A stretch of 64,000 nucleotides of DNA, taken from assembly GCF_003952945.1 (NCBI RefSeq), contig NZ_QXGK01000003.1, forward strand, positions 1 to 64,000, written 5' to 3'. The DNA comes from Bifidobacterium samirii. Lineage in GTDB: Bacteria; Actinomycetota; Actinomycetes; Actinomycetales; Bifidobacteriaceae. The notes under the pieces are model-generated. The model was not told the origin of the DNA. It worked only from the letters and a program-made list of their open reading frames with translations, and searched no databases. The position numbers and the translations under genes are program-made. This document shows positions 35,890 through 44,765 of the stretch, piece after piece; positions within the stretch are counted from its first letter, which is position 1; the number at the start of each line of letters is the position of its first letter.

Positions 35890-37026
35890 ATGTTCTCGCC
35901 GTTGGCGCTCACCCAGGCGCTTCCGTTCCTTCCCCTCGCCCAGGGCGACATCGACTACCGCAGCGACCTGCGTTCGCAGGACGGCATCATCGCCCGGCTG
36001 CTGGCCGACCCGTCCACGACCGTCATGCTCGTGCGCGGCGGCCGGATCGCCGTCCCCAAGGGCCAGGGCGTGCTCGCCGAACGCGAGACCGCCCGCATGC
36101 GCCTGGCCACCCTGCCCGGCGCCTACCTCGCCGACGAGCTCGCCGCGCACCCGCAGGCCGTCGCGATGATGCTCGGCGCGTACGGCGCCGACGCCGGCTC
36201 CGGCGACGGCCACGGCGCGCACGTCATCGCCATCGACCTGACGCGCGTGAGCGAACGCCCCACCGACGCGGACGAACAGGCGGCGCTCGCCGTCGTGCCC
36301 GATGCGGCCGGCAACGGCGCCGACGACGCGTTCGACGAGCGCGCCGGACGTCCGGCGGCTCCGCCCGTCCCGGCGCGTCCGAGCATCCTCGAGCAGGCGA
36401 TCCGCCGGTTCGACTGGGTGGACCTGCGCGGATTCGCGCCGCACGCGTCGGCGCGCGAGGCCGGGCAGGCGACGACGGCGGTGCCGCTGTCGATCTGGCA
36501 CAACCGCAAGCGGTTCTGCCCGACGTGCGGTGCGCCGGTGGAGACGGCGATGGCCGGCTGGGCGCAGCGCTGCACCAACGACGAGGACGGGCGCCGCCTG
36601 CTGTTTCCGCGCGTCGAACCGGCGGTGATCAGCGCGATCGTGGACCGCGACGACCGGCTGCTGCTCCAGCACAACGCGGCATGGTCGGATCCGCGCCTGT
36701 ATTCGGTGTCGGCCGGGTTCGTGGAGGCCGGCGAGAACCTGGAGCATGCGGTGCGCCGCGAGGCGCGCGAGGAGACGGGTCTGACGATCGGCGAGGTGCG
36801 CTATCTGGGCTCGCAGCCGTGGCCGTTCCCCGCGTCGCTGATGATGGCGTTCAAGGCGCTCGCCCTCGACACGGACATCCGTGTGGACGGCGAGGAGACG
36901 ATGCACGCGAAGTGGGTGACGCGCGACGAGTACACGGCGGAGCTCGTGTCGGGCCGCATGGTCGCGCCGGGCAAGGCGACGATCGCCCGCTACATGATCG
37001 AGGAGTGGTACGGCCGCGAGATCTGA
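35890..37026 (+). CDS. nudC: NAD(H) pyrophosphatase NudC (NUDIX)
   Basis: 378 residues. The NUDIX box GFVEAGENLEHAVRREAREETGL is complete and is followed by SQPWPFPASLM, the SQPWPFPxS array that marks NADH diphosphatases and RNA NAD-decapping enzymes. The preceding zinc ribbon has FCPTCG and a third Cys (RCTND), but the fourth ligand Cys is not seen. The N-terminal half is longer than in E. coli NudC because of an Ala/Asp-rich insert near residues 125-155. The ATG is preceded by AAGGAG. Confidence 0.88.
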   Translation: MFSPLALTQALPFLPLAQGDIDYRSDLRSQDGIIARLLADPSTTVMLVRGGRIAVPKGQGVLAERETARMRLATLPGAYLADELAAHPQAVAMMLGAYGADAGSGDGHGAHVIAIDLTRVSERPTDADEQAALAVVPDAAGNGADDAFDERAGRPAAPPVPARPSILEQAIRRFDWVDLRGFAPHASAREAGQATTAVPLSIWHNRKRFCPTCGAPVETAMAGWAQRCTNDEDGRRLLFPRVEPAVISAIVDRDDRLLLQHNAAWSDPRLYSVSAGFVEAGENLEHAVRREAREETGLTIGEVRYLGSQPWPFPASLMMAFKALALDTDIRVDGEETMHAKWVTRDEYTAELVSGRMVAPGKATIARYMIEEWYGREI

Positions 37027-37075
37027 CGGGCGACGGTCGGGCCTGTGCGTGCGCCGCGTGCGTTAGGCTGGGGGC

Positions 37076-37480
37076 ATGAGCGAAAACACCGCGGCGTCCA
37101 TGCCGAACCTTGATGTCCCCGACCAGCTGATGTACTCCGAGGAGCACGCCTGGCTGGATGATTCCGTCTCGCCGGCGATCGTCGGCATCACCGAATACGC
37201 GGCCGCCCAGATGGGCGAGCTCGTGTTCGTGGACCTGCCCGAGCCGGGCACGCGCGTCGAAGCGGGCGACGAGATCGTGGAATTGGAGTCCTCGAAGGCG
37301 GTCCAGCCGCTGGTCAGCCCGGTCGCCGGCACGATCCGCTACGTCAACCGCGACGCCGCCGACGATCCGTCGGTCATCACGTCCGACCCGTACGGCGAGG
37401 GCTGGATCCTCAAGGTCGAGCTCGACGACGACGAGCCCGACCTGCTCGACGCGGCCGCGTACGCGAAGCTGACCCGCTGA
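37076..37480 (+). CDS. gcvH: Glycine cleavage system H protein (lipoyl carrier)
   Basis: 134 residues with the lipoylation site K74 in VELESSKAV and the typical EHAWLDD start of the domain. GcvH normally shuttles aminomethyl groups in glycine cleavage, but no gcvT or gcvP is nearby. A lipoate ligase gene lies 5 kb downstream. TAGGCT (37064-37069) ends six bases before the ATG and there is no Shine-Dalgarno sequence, so the mRNA is probably leaderless. Confidence 0.92.
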   Translation: MSENTAASMPNLDVPDQLMYSEEHAWLDDSVSPAIVGITEYAAAQMGELVFVDLPEPGTRVEAGDEIVELESSKAVQPLVSPVAGTIRYVNRDAADDPSVITSDPYGEGWILKVELDDDEPDLLDAAAYAKLTR

Positions 37481-37571
37481 GCCGCCGCTTCCATCCGATG
37501 CCGTCCGCCGCGCCCCCTCTCCGGATGGACGCGGCGGACCCCGCGTAACCCGCCCGCCGTATAGTGTGACC

Positions 37572-38873
37572 ATGAGCAGGGAACGCCACAGCAGCACAGT
37601 CAGGGACGGCATCGGCGCGGGACTGCCGCCGCTGCGATCCGTCATGCCGTCGCCCGCCGCGCCGTCGGCCGGCGAGGGCGGCGACGGCGGCGACGCCGAC
37701 GCGATGGCCACCGTCCCCATCCCCGCGCACCGCGTCGTCACCACGTTCGACGCGGCGTCGCGCCATGAGCGGATCGAGTCGAAGCCGCTGCCGGTGCGCC
37801 TGTTCCGCCGCGCCGTGACCGGCGCGTTCGAGGCGTGGGTGCGCGTCTCGACGCGCGTCGTACGCCATTGGGACTGGTATCCGAACGTCGAACCGTACGT
37901 CGGCTACGGCACCGAGGACTATTCGCGGCTCATCTGCCGCACCCTGTACGCGCCGCGCAACGCCACGCCCGGCAAGCTGATGCGCGGCATCCACGGCATG
38001 CTCACCGTGCCGGCCGCCCAGCGCCAGGTGCGCATCTCGATCGACGGGATGCCGCTGCAGACCGTGCAGATCGGACGATCCGAATCCTACGACCGTCCCG
38101 ACCGCTCCCGTGCGTGCGGCAGCGAATACGCGATCTCCGACTCCAGCGGCTACCTCGACCTGGTGGCCGAATACCTGCTGTCGCCCGGCATCCACCGCGT
38201 CGCCTACCAGGTGCGCGGCCGCCGCGAGGTCGAATCGAACCTGTTCACGATCCCGTCGGGCGCGCGCGTGGGCATCATCTCCGACGTGGACGACACGATC
38301 ATGGTCACGCAGGTGCCGACCCTGTGGAAGGCCGCCTACAACCTGCTGCTGCGCAATCCGAAGACCAAGGCGTCCGTGCCCGGCATGAGCGTGCTGTTCA
38401 ACAAGCTCGCCGACCTGTACCCGGATGCGCCGTTCTTCTACCTGTCGACCTCGCCGTGGAACGTCGAAAGCTCGATCCGCCACTTCATCATCGACCACGG
38501 CTTCCCCGAGGGGCCGCTCCTGCTGCGCGACCTCGACCCGCGCCCCAAGACGTTCGTGCCCAGCGGCACCCAGCACAAGCTCGAATTCGCCGAACAGCTC
38601 ATGGCCGACTTCCCCGACATGAAGTTCATCCTCATCGGCGACGACGGGCAGAAGGACCCCACCACGTACGCGACGATCGTCAAACGCTACCCGGGGCGCG
38701 TCCTGGCGATCGGCATCCGCCAGCTCAGCCCGCGCGAATCGTCCGCGCTCGGCTCGGTCGCCGGCGTCACCGCCACCCAGCCGATGCCCGTCACCGACGT
38801 GCCCGTCTTCACCGGCACCACCGGCGCCAACCTCATGAAGACGATGCTGCCGTACCTCAAAAGCCGCATGTAG
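37572..38873 (+). CDS. DUF2183/App1-like phosphatase
   Basis: 433 residues. The catalytic signature IISDVDDTIMVTQVP holds D238-V-D240-D-T242, the DxDxT phosphatase motif of the DUF2183 (yeast App1, phosphatidate phosphatase) group. FYLSTSPWNVESSI and FILIGDDGQKDPTTYA complete the HAD-like core. The substrate in bacteria is not established. TATAGT (37560-37565) ends six bases before ATG 37572 with no ribosome site, hence a probable leaderless mRNA. An in-frame GTG at 37566 is less likely. Confidence 0.83.
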   Translation: MSRERHSSTVRDGIGAGLPPLRSVMPSPAAPSAGEGGDGGDADAMATVPIPAHRVVTTFDAASRHERIESKPLPVRLFRRAVTGAFEAWVRVSTRVVRHWDWYPNVEPYVGYGTEDYSRLICRTLYAPRNATPGKLMRGIHGMLTVPAAQRQVRISIDGMPLQTVQIGRSESYDRPDRSRACGSEYAISDSSGYLDLVAEYLLSPGIHRVAYQVRGRREVESNLFTIPSGARVGIISDVDDTIMVTQVPTLWKAAYNLLLRNPKTKASVPGMSVLFNKLADLYPDAPFFYLSTSPWNVESSIRHFIIDHGFPEGPLLLRDLDPRPKTFVPSGTQHKLEFAEQLMADFPDMKFILIGDDGQKDPTTYATIVKRYPGRVLAIGIRQLSPRESSALGSVAGVTATQPMPVTDVPVFTGTTGANLMKTMLPYLKSRM

Positions 38874-38951
38874 CCGCATGCAGCCGCATGCGCGACCGCA
38901 CATGAACGCGGCCGGGCGGAAGCCGCGCGCCCGGCCGCTAGAATGGCGGTC

Positions 38952-41426
38952 ATGACCCAAGAACCCGCCATCGCGCCCGCCGCGCCGCCGGCAGCCAGGC
39001 GCACGCCGTTCGCCCGCACGTTCCACGGCGACACGTTCACCGACCACTACGATTGGATGCGCGACAAGGAGTCGCCCGAAGTGCGCGACTACGTCGCCGC
39101 GCAGAACGCCTACTGCGAAGGCCGCATGGCCGGCCTGCAGGGACTGCGCGACACCCTGTTCGACGAGCTCAAGTCCCGCATCCGCGAGACCGACATGTCC
39201 GTGCCCACGCGCATGAACGACTACTGGTACTTCGCGCGCACCGTCGAAGGCAGCCAGTACGGCATCCAATGCCGCATGCCCGTGCGCGGCGAGGACGACT
39301 GGGATCCGCCGCAGGTCGACCCGGCCAGCACGCCCGGCAGCCTGCCCGGCGAGGAGATCATCTTCGACGCGAACCGCGAATCCGCCGGCCACGACTTCTT
39401 CCGCCTCGGCGGCATGGACCTGAGCCGCGACGGCCGCTGGATGCTCTACGGCACCGACGTCACCGGCGACGAACGCTACGACTTCCGCATCCGCGACCTC
39501 GTCACCGGCGACGAGCTCGACGAGACGCTCGCCGGCATCGGCGGCGCCTCGCTCAGCCCCGACGGCAAGTGGGTGTTCTACGTGATAATCGACGACGCAT
39601 GGCGACCGTACGCGGTGCGCCGCCACCGCGTCGGCACGCCCGTGACCGACGACGTGGAGGTCTACCGGGAGGACGACGAGCGCTTCTGGGTGGGCGTCGG
39701 CATGAGCTTCGACGAACGCAGCGTCGTCATCGGCACCGGCTCCAAGACCACCACCGAAGTGTGGATGCTGCCGCTCGACGACCCCGAAGGCGAGTTCAGC
39801 GTGTTCATCCCGCGCGAGGAGGGCGTCGAATACGACGTCAGCTTCGGCTGCTTCGAAGGCGCCGGCGAGGACGGCGCGGACATCCCCATCGCCGTCGTCT
39901 ACCACAACGCGCACAACCCCAACTTCGAGATCGACGTGATCGACATGCGCGGCCACGAGCCGCCCTACCGACTCGGCGAGGGCGTCGTCGTCGCGGCCGG
40001 CTCGCCCTACGGGTGCGAGCGGGGCGACGCATGCGAGCCGGGCGCCTCGGCCCGGCCCATCGGCGCCGCCTACCGCAACCCCGCCAACCCCGCCATCCTG
40101 CAGGGCGCGCACGGCCTGGCCGTCGAAGGCATCGCCATCCACCGCCACTTCGTATCCCTGTCCTACCGCGCCGGCGGACTCGTCCACTCCGCGCTCATGA
40201 CCAAAGACCAGGCCGCCGCCGACTTCCTCGCCGGCCGCCCCTGGTCGTTCCGCGAACTCAACCCGCCCGCCCTCGACGGCGACTGGGACGCGTACGCGCA
40301 GGCCGCGGCGCTCGCCGCCGACGGTCCGGAAGCCGGCACCGACGCGGACGCGTCGGCCGACGGCAACGACATGGTCACGACGTGGGACGGCGCCGCCGAC
40401 GACCTGCTGCCCGGCGAGACCCGCCGCCTGTACACGATCGGCGCGGGCGGCAACCCGTCGTACGACGCGCCGCGCATGCGCTACTCGTTCTCCAGCTACA
40501 CGCGCCCCGGCGAACTGCACGAGATCGACCCGGCCACCGGCGAGGACCGCCTGCTCAAGCGCGGCGTCGTGCTGGGCGGCTTCGACCCGCGCGACTACAT
40601 GGAACGCCGCGTGTGGATCACCGCGCGCGACGGCGAGCAGATCCCCGTCTCGCTCGTCTGGCGGCGCGACTTCCCGGTGAGCGAATCCGCGATGTTCATC
40701 ACCGGCTACGGCGCGTACGAGATCAGCTCCGACCCCGGCTTCTCCGTGGCGCGCCTGAGCCTGCTCGACCGCGGCGTGCTGTACGCCGTGCCGCACATCC
40801 GCGGCGGCGGCGAGATGGGCCGCGCCTGGTACGAGCAGGGCCGCCGCCTCAACAAGAGGCACACGTTCGAGGACTTCGTCGACGCGACGGTCGCCCTGCA
40901 GGAGGCCGGACTGGCCGACCCGCGGCGCACCGTCGCCAACGGCGGCTCCGCCGGAGGCCTGCTCATGGGCGCGGTGATGAACATGGCGCCCGAACGCTAC
41001 GCGGGCATCGAGGCGGACGTGCCGTTCGTGGACGCGCTCACGTCGATCCTCGACCCGTCGCTGCCGCTGACCGTGACCGAATGGGACGAGTGGGGCGACC
41101 CGCTGCACGACGAGGACGTGTACCGCTACATGAAGTCGTACACGCCCTACGAGAACGCGCCCGAGCCCGGCGAGGACGGCTCGCCCGACCCGCGCGCCGC
41201 CGCGTTCCCGAAGGTGTTCGTCACCACGTCGATGAACGACACGCGCGTGCTCGTCGTCGAACCGCTCAAATGGACCGCCCGGCTGCAGGCCGCCGGCGTG
41301 GACGTCGTCACCCGCATCGAGGTCGAGGCCGGCCACGGCGGCACCACCGGACGCTACAAGCAGTGGCGCGAGGTGAGCTACGAGAACGCGTGGTGCCTGG
41401 CCATGATGGGCCTGTCCACCAGCTGA
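38952..41426 (+). CDS. ptrB: Oligopeptidase B (S9A prolyl-oligopeptidase family)
   Basis: 824 residues with a seven-bladed propeller (about 70-440) and a C-terminal hydrolase domain. The catalytic Ser666 lies in NGGSAGGLLMGA, the Asp in TTSMNDTRV, and the His in EAGHGGTTGRY. PHIRGGGEMGRAWYEQGR and DWMRDKESPEV are diagnostic. It cleaves oligopeptides after basic residues in the cytoplasm. An Asp/Ala-rich insert lies near residue 470. ATG 38952 is seven bases after TAGAAT (38939-38944), with no ribosome site. An in-frame ATG at 38943 lies inside that -10 box. Confidence 0.88.
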   Translation: MTQEPAIAPAAPPAARRTPFARTFHGDTFTDHYDWMRDKESPEVRDYVAAQNAYCEGRMAGLQGLRDTLFDELKSRIRETDMSVPTRMNDYWYFARTVEGSQYGIQCRMPVRGEDDWDPPQVDPASTPGSLPGEEIIFDANRESAGHDFFRLGGMDLSRDGRWMLYGTDVTGDERYDFRIRDLVTGDELDETLAGIGGASLSPDGKWVFYVIIDDAWRPYAVRRHRVGTPVTDDVEVYREDDERFWVGVGMSFDERSVVIGTGSKTTTEVWMLPLDDPEGEFSVFIPREEGVEYDVSFGCFEGAGEDGADIPIAVVYHNAHNPNFEIDVIDMRGHEPPYRLGEGVVVAAGSPYGCERGDACEPGASARPIGAAYRNPANPAILQGAHGLAVEGIAIHRHFVSLSYRAGGLVHSALMTKDQAAADFLAGRPWSFRELNPPALDGDWDAYAQAAALAADGPEAGTDADASADGNDMVTTWDGAADDLLPGETRRLYTIGAGGNPSYDAPRMRYSFSSYTRPGELHEIDPATGEDRLLKRGVVLGGFDPRDYMERRVWITARDGEQIPVSLVWRRDFPVSESAMFITGYGAYEISSDPGFSVARLSLLDRGVLYAVPHIRGGGEMGRAWYEQGRRLNKRHTFEDFVDATVALQEAGLADPRRTVANGGSAGGLLMGAVMNMAPERYAGIEADVPFVDALTSILDPSLPLTVTEWDEWGDPLHDEDVYRYMKSYTPYENAPEPGEDGSPDPRAAAFPKVFVTTSMNDTRVLVVEPLKWTARLQAAGVDVVTRIEVEAGHGGTTGRYKQWREVSYENAWCLAMMGLSTS

Positions 41427-41471
41427 GCGGACCCGTTCCATCCCGGGGATGCGCGAGTAATGTCGCCTGCC

Positions 41472-42503
41472 ATGAGCAAGACATACAACATCGCCGTCAT
41501 CCCCGGTGACGGCATCGGCAAGGAAGTCACCCCGTGGGCCCAGAAGGCCCTCGAAAAGGCCGCCGAAGGCGTCGCCGACTTCACCTACGAGCACTTCGAC
41601 CTCGGCGCGGAACGCTACCTGCGCGACGGTGCGATCCTGCCCGACGACGAGCTGGAGCGCATCAAGACCACCGACGCGATCCTGCTGGGCGCCATCGGCG
41701 ACCCGCGCATCAAGGCCGGCATCCTCGAACGCGGCCTGCTGCTCAAGCTGCGCTTCTCCCTCGACCAGTACGTCAACCTGCGCCCCTCCAAGCTGTACCA
41801 GGGCGTCACCTCGCCTCTGGCGAACCCGGGCGACATCGACTTCGTGGTCGTGCGCGAAGGCACCGAAGGCCTGTACTGCGGCGCCGGCGGCGCGGTCCGC
41901 CGCGACACCCCCGCCGAAGTGGCCACCGAGGTGTCCATCAACACCGCGTACGGCGTCGAACGCGTCGTGCGCTACGCGTTCGAACTGGCCATGAAGCGCC
42001 GCAGGCACATCACGCTCGTGCACAAGAAGAACGTGCTCATCAACGCCGGCGACATGTGGCAGCGCATCGTCGACAAGGTCGGCCAGGAGTACCCGGAGGT
42101 CACCTGCGACTACTCGCACATCGACGCCGCCACCATCTACCTCGTGTCCGACCCGTCGCGCTTCGACGTGATCCTCACCGACAACCTCTTCGGCGACATC
42201 CTCACCGACGAGGCCGGCGCCGTCGTGGGCGGCGTGGGCTACTCCGCGTCCGGCTGCATCAACGCGTCGAACGAATACCCGTCGATGTTCGAGCCGATCC
42301 ATGGCTCCGCGCCCGACATCGCCGGCCAGAACAAGGCCAACCCGACCGCCGCGATCCTGTCCGCCGCGATGCTGCTCGAGCATCTCGGCTTCGACGAGGC
42401 CGCGCAGCGCATCCACAAGGCCGTCGAGGCGGACATCGCCGAACTCGGCTCCACCGTGCGCTCCACCGACGAGGTCGGCCGCGACATCCTCGCGCGCATG
42501 TGA
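41472..42503 (+). CDS. leuB: 3-isopropylmalate dehydrogenase
   Basis: 343 residues. [10 protein letters not shown] starts the fold, [10 protein letters not shown] binds substrate, and [29 protein letters not shown] is the family signature region (cited in part). It catalyses oxidative decarboxylation of 3-isopropylmalate in leucine synthesis, NAD dependent. It is a monocistronic gene: the terminator at 42548-42591 follows and no other leu genes are near. ATG 41472 starts [10 protein letters not shown]; an in-frame ATG at 41460 is the alternative. Confidence 0.92.
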   Translation: MSKTYNIAVIPGDGIGKEVTPWAQKALEKAAEGVADFTYEHFDLGAERYLRDGAILPDDELERIKTTDAILLGAIGDPRIKAGILERGLLLKLRFSLDQYVNLRPSKLYQGVTSPLANPGDIDFVVVREGTEGLYCGAGGAVRRDTPAEVATEVSINTAYGVERVVRYAFELAMKRRRHITLVHKKNVLINAGDMWQRIVDKVGQEYPEVTCDYSHIDAATIYLVSDPSRFDVILTDNLFGDILTDEAGAVVGGVGYSASGCINASNEYPSMFEPIHGSAPDIAGQNKANPTAAILSAAMLLEHLGFDEAAQRIHKAVEADIAELGSTVRSTDEVGRDILARM

Positions 42504-42547
42504 TTCCCGCACGGCGGACGGCGGCGCGTCCCGCCGTCCGTCGTCTC

Positions 42548-42591
42548 CGCAAGGCCTCCCTCCACCGGTTCCACCCGGGAGGGAGGCCTTG
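42548..42591 (+). terminator. Terminator of leuB
   Basis: A 15-bp perfect stem: GCAAGGCCTCCCTCC (42548-42562) with its complement at 42577-42591. Confidence 0.8.
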
Positions 42592-42634
42592 CGCATTCCG
42601 CCCGCTCGCGGCGCGCATCCGATAGGGTGGAGGC

Positions 42635-43729
42635 GTGGAGCTCGAAACGAACACGATGACGCATGCGCTGGACGGCGCGGCGACGCCGACGCGCGCCACC
42701 CGACGCGGCGAATGCAAGACCCCCGGCGGCAAGCTGGCCGCCGTCACCATCGCCGGCGGCGCGTGCCGGCTCGACGGCGACTTCTTCACCGACGGCGACG
42801 ACGCGGCCTCGGCTGCGCTCCTCGCCGACATCGAACGCACGCTCGGCGCGATGACCGACGCCGTCGACGCCGCGACGGACGCCGCCGCCGATGCCGTCGA
42901 CGCCGCGATGCGACGACACCCGGACGCGCGGCTCGTCGGCACCGACGCGCGGGCGATCGCGCTCGCCTGGCAGCGGGCGCTCGCCGGCGGCGATGCGCCC
43001 GCGGCCCTCTGCGCTCCGGCCGCCGCGGCGGAGCCGCCCGACGACGACTGGCGGGCATGGTGGCGCGACCTGCGCCCGGTCGTCGTGATCGACGACGTAC
43101 GCGACCCGGACGAGCAGATGGCGCTCGACGAACGCTGGGCGCGCGAGGTCGCGGCGGGGGAGAGGCCCGCCACCGTCCGCTTCTGGCGGTGGGGCGCGCC
43201 GGCCGTGGTCGTCGGCCGCTTCCAGTCGATCCGCGACGAGGTGCATCTGGACGCGGCGCAGGCCGAAGGATTCGCCGTCGTGCGCCGCTGCACCGGCGGC
43301 GGTGCGATGATCGTGCGCCCCGACGACGTCATCACCTACTCGCTGTACGCGCCCGCGTCGTTCGTCGCCGGCGTCGACGCGGCCGCCGCCTACCGGCGCT
43401 GCGACGGGTGGGCGGTCGACGCGCTGCGGCGGATGGGCGTCGACGCGCGCTTCGGCGGGCTCAACGACATCGTCTCGCCGGACGGCAAGATCGGCGGCGC
43501 CGCCGCACGGCGCTTCCCCGGGGCGGTCGGCGCGATCCTGCACCACACGACGCTCGCGTACCGCATCGACGCGGACGGCATGGCGCGCATCCTCAACACG
43601 TCGGCGGAGAAGATGCGCGACAAGGCGGTGCGCTCGGCGCGCCGGCGCGTCGACCCGCTCGCCAACCGGACGACGCTGGACCGCGACGAGATCATGCGAC
43701 GGCTGGCGGACGCGGCCCGCATGCGGTGA
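42635..43729 (+). CDS. lplA: Lipoate-protein ligase A-type, accessory domain at the N-terminus
   Basis: 364 residues. The catalytic BPL/LplA domain occupies about residues 145-364: RFWRWGAPAVVVGRFQ, then RRCTGGGAM (the RR-x-TGGGA lipoate-binding loop) and NDIVSPDGKIGGAAARR. Residues 20-90 carry TPGGKLAAV and RLDGDFFTDGDD. These match the PGGK and GDFF features of the LplA C-terminal accessory domain (LplB-like), but here they sit at the N-terminus. The probable substrate is GcvH (37076-37480). GTG start; TAGGGT (42623-42628) ends six bases before it, a leaderless arrangement. Confidence 0.85.
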   Translation: MELETNTMTHALDGAATPTRATRRGECKTPGGKLAAVTIAGGACRLDGDFFTDGDDAASAALLADIERTLGAMTDAVDAATDAAADAVDAAMRRHPDARLVGTDARAIALAWQRALAGGDAPAALCAPAAAAEPPDDDWRAWWRDLRPVVVIDDVRDPDEQMALDERWAREVAAGERPATVRFWRWGAPAVVVGRFQSIRDEVHLDAAQAEGFAVVRRCTGGGAMIVRPDDVITYSLYAPASFVAGVDAAAAYRRCDGWAVDALRRMGVDARFGGLNDIVSPDGKIGGAAARRFPGAVGAILHHTTLAYRIDADGMARILNTSAEKMRDKAVRSARRRVDPLANRTTLDRDEIMRRLADAARMR

Positions 43730-43859
43730 GCGGCGACGCACCAGTCCGGCGGCCGGCGCCGGCGGGCGGGTCGGACGTCGGCGCGGAAGCCACTACAATG
43801 GACGCAGTCAACAACGGCGGGCGTCGTCGTCGGCGCTCGGTCAACGTCTGGGAGGTGCG

Positions 43860-44639
43860 ATGGAAGCGAACGGGACGAACACCACGCCGAACACCACTGC
43901 CGGCGCCGCGTCGAACGTCACTCCCCACGCAGTGCCGAACACCATGCCCGACGAAGGCAACACGCTGCTGCACACCGCCCTGTTCGCCCAGGTGTCTCCC
44001 GACGAGGCCGGCGAACTGCTGCCGTTCCTCAACGAGGCGGTCTACGACAAGGGCGAGTCCATCTTCTCCGAAGGCGACACCGACCACCGCCTCTACGTGC
44101 TCGAATCCGGCAAGGTCAAGCTCACCCGCACCTCGTGCGACCAGCGCGTGCAGCTGCTGTCGATCCACGCGCGCGGCGAGGTGCTCGGCGAGATCCCCGT
44201 CTTCGACCCCAACGGCGGCCCGCGCACCGCGTCCGCGGTCGCGATGACGGACGGCACGCGCGTCGTCTGGCTCGAACGCGACGTGCTGTTCGCCTGGCTC
44301 GACCAGCATCCGCGCGTCGCCGTGGACATGCTGCGCGTGCTCGCCGGACGCATGCGCTCCAACAATGAGCACATCAGCGACCTCGTGTTCATGGACGTGC
44401 CCGGCCGTCTCGCCAAGACGCTCCTCAACCTCGGCAGCCGCTTCGGCGAACCCGTCGAGGAGGGGCTGCTCGTGCCGCACGACCTGACCCAGGAGGAGAT
44501 GGCCCAGCTGGTCGGCTCCTCGCGCGAGACCGTCAACAAGGCGCTCACCGACTTCTCCAACCGCGGATGGATCGCGCGGCGCGGCCGCTCCATCGTCATC
44601 TACCAGCCCGGCATGCTGATCCGCCGCTCGCGCCGCTAG
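43860..44639 (+). CDS. Crp/Fnr-family transcriptional regulator
   Basis: 259 residues: a cyclic-nucleotide-type sensor domain (about 35-150, with SIFSEGDTDHRLYVLESGKV and GEVLGEIPVFDP) and a Crp-type winged helix (about 185-245, LTQEEMAQLVGSSRETVNKA). It resembles GlxR-like global regulators of actinobacteria. GGGAGGTGCG precedes the ATG. A -10-like TACAAT at 43795 suggests a leader of about 50 bases. Confidence 0.88.
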   Translation: MEANGTNTTPNTTAGAASNVTPHAVPNTMPDEGNTLLHTALFAQVSPDEAGELLPFLNEAVYDKGESIFSEGDTDHRLYVLESGKVKLTRTSCDQRVQLLSIHARGEVLGEIPVFDPNGGPRTASAVAMTDGTRVVWLERDVLFAWLDQHPRVAVDMLRVLAGRMRSNNEHISDLVFMDVPGRLAKTLLNLGSRFGEPVEEGLLVPHDLTQEEMAQLVGSSRETVNKALTDFSNRGWIARRGRSIVIYQPGMLIRRSRR

Positions 44640-44765
44640 GCGTCGGTCCATGCGTTTCTAGCGTTTTCCCAGCGAATCACAGGGTCTTGCGGGTTTTGTG
44701 ACGAAGCCGGCCGGACCCGGACGGGTCGGACGGCAAGGTAGAGCGGGGCTCTTAGAATGGGCCGC

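Noticed and set aside
37410-42596. Very long open frame on the minus strand, antisense to ptrB and leuB
   Set aside because: It is a by-product of strong GC codon bias opposite well-identified genes. Its translation is His/Arg/Val-rich without any domain.
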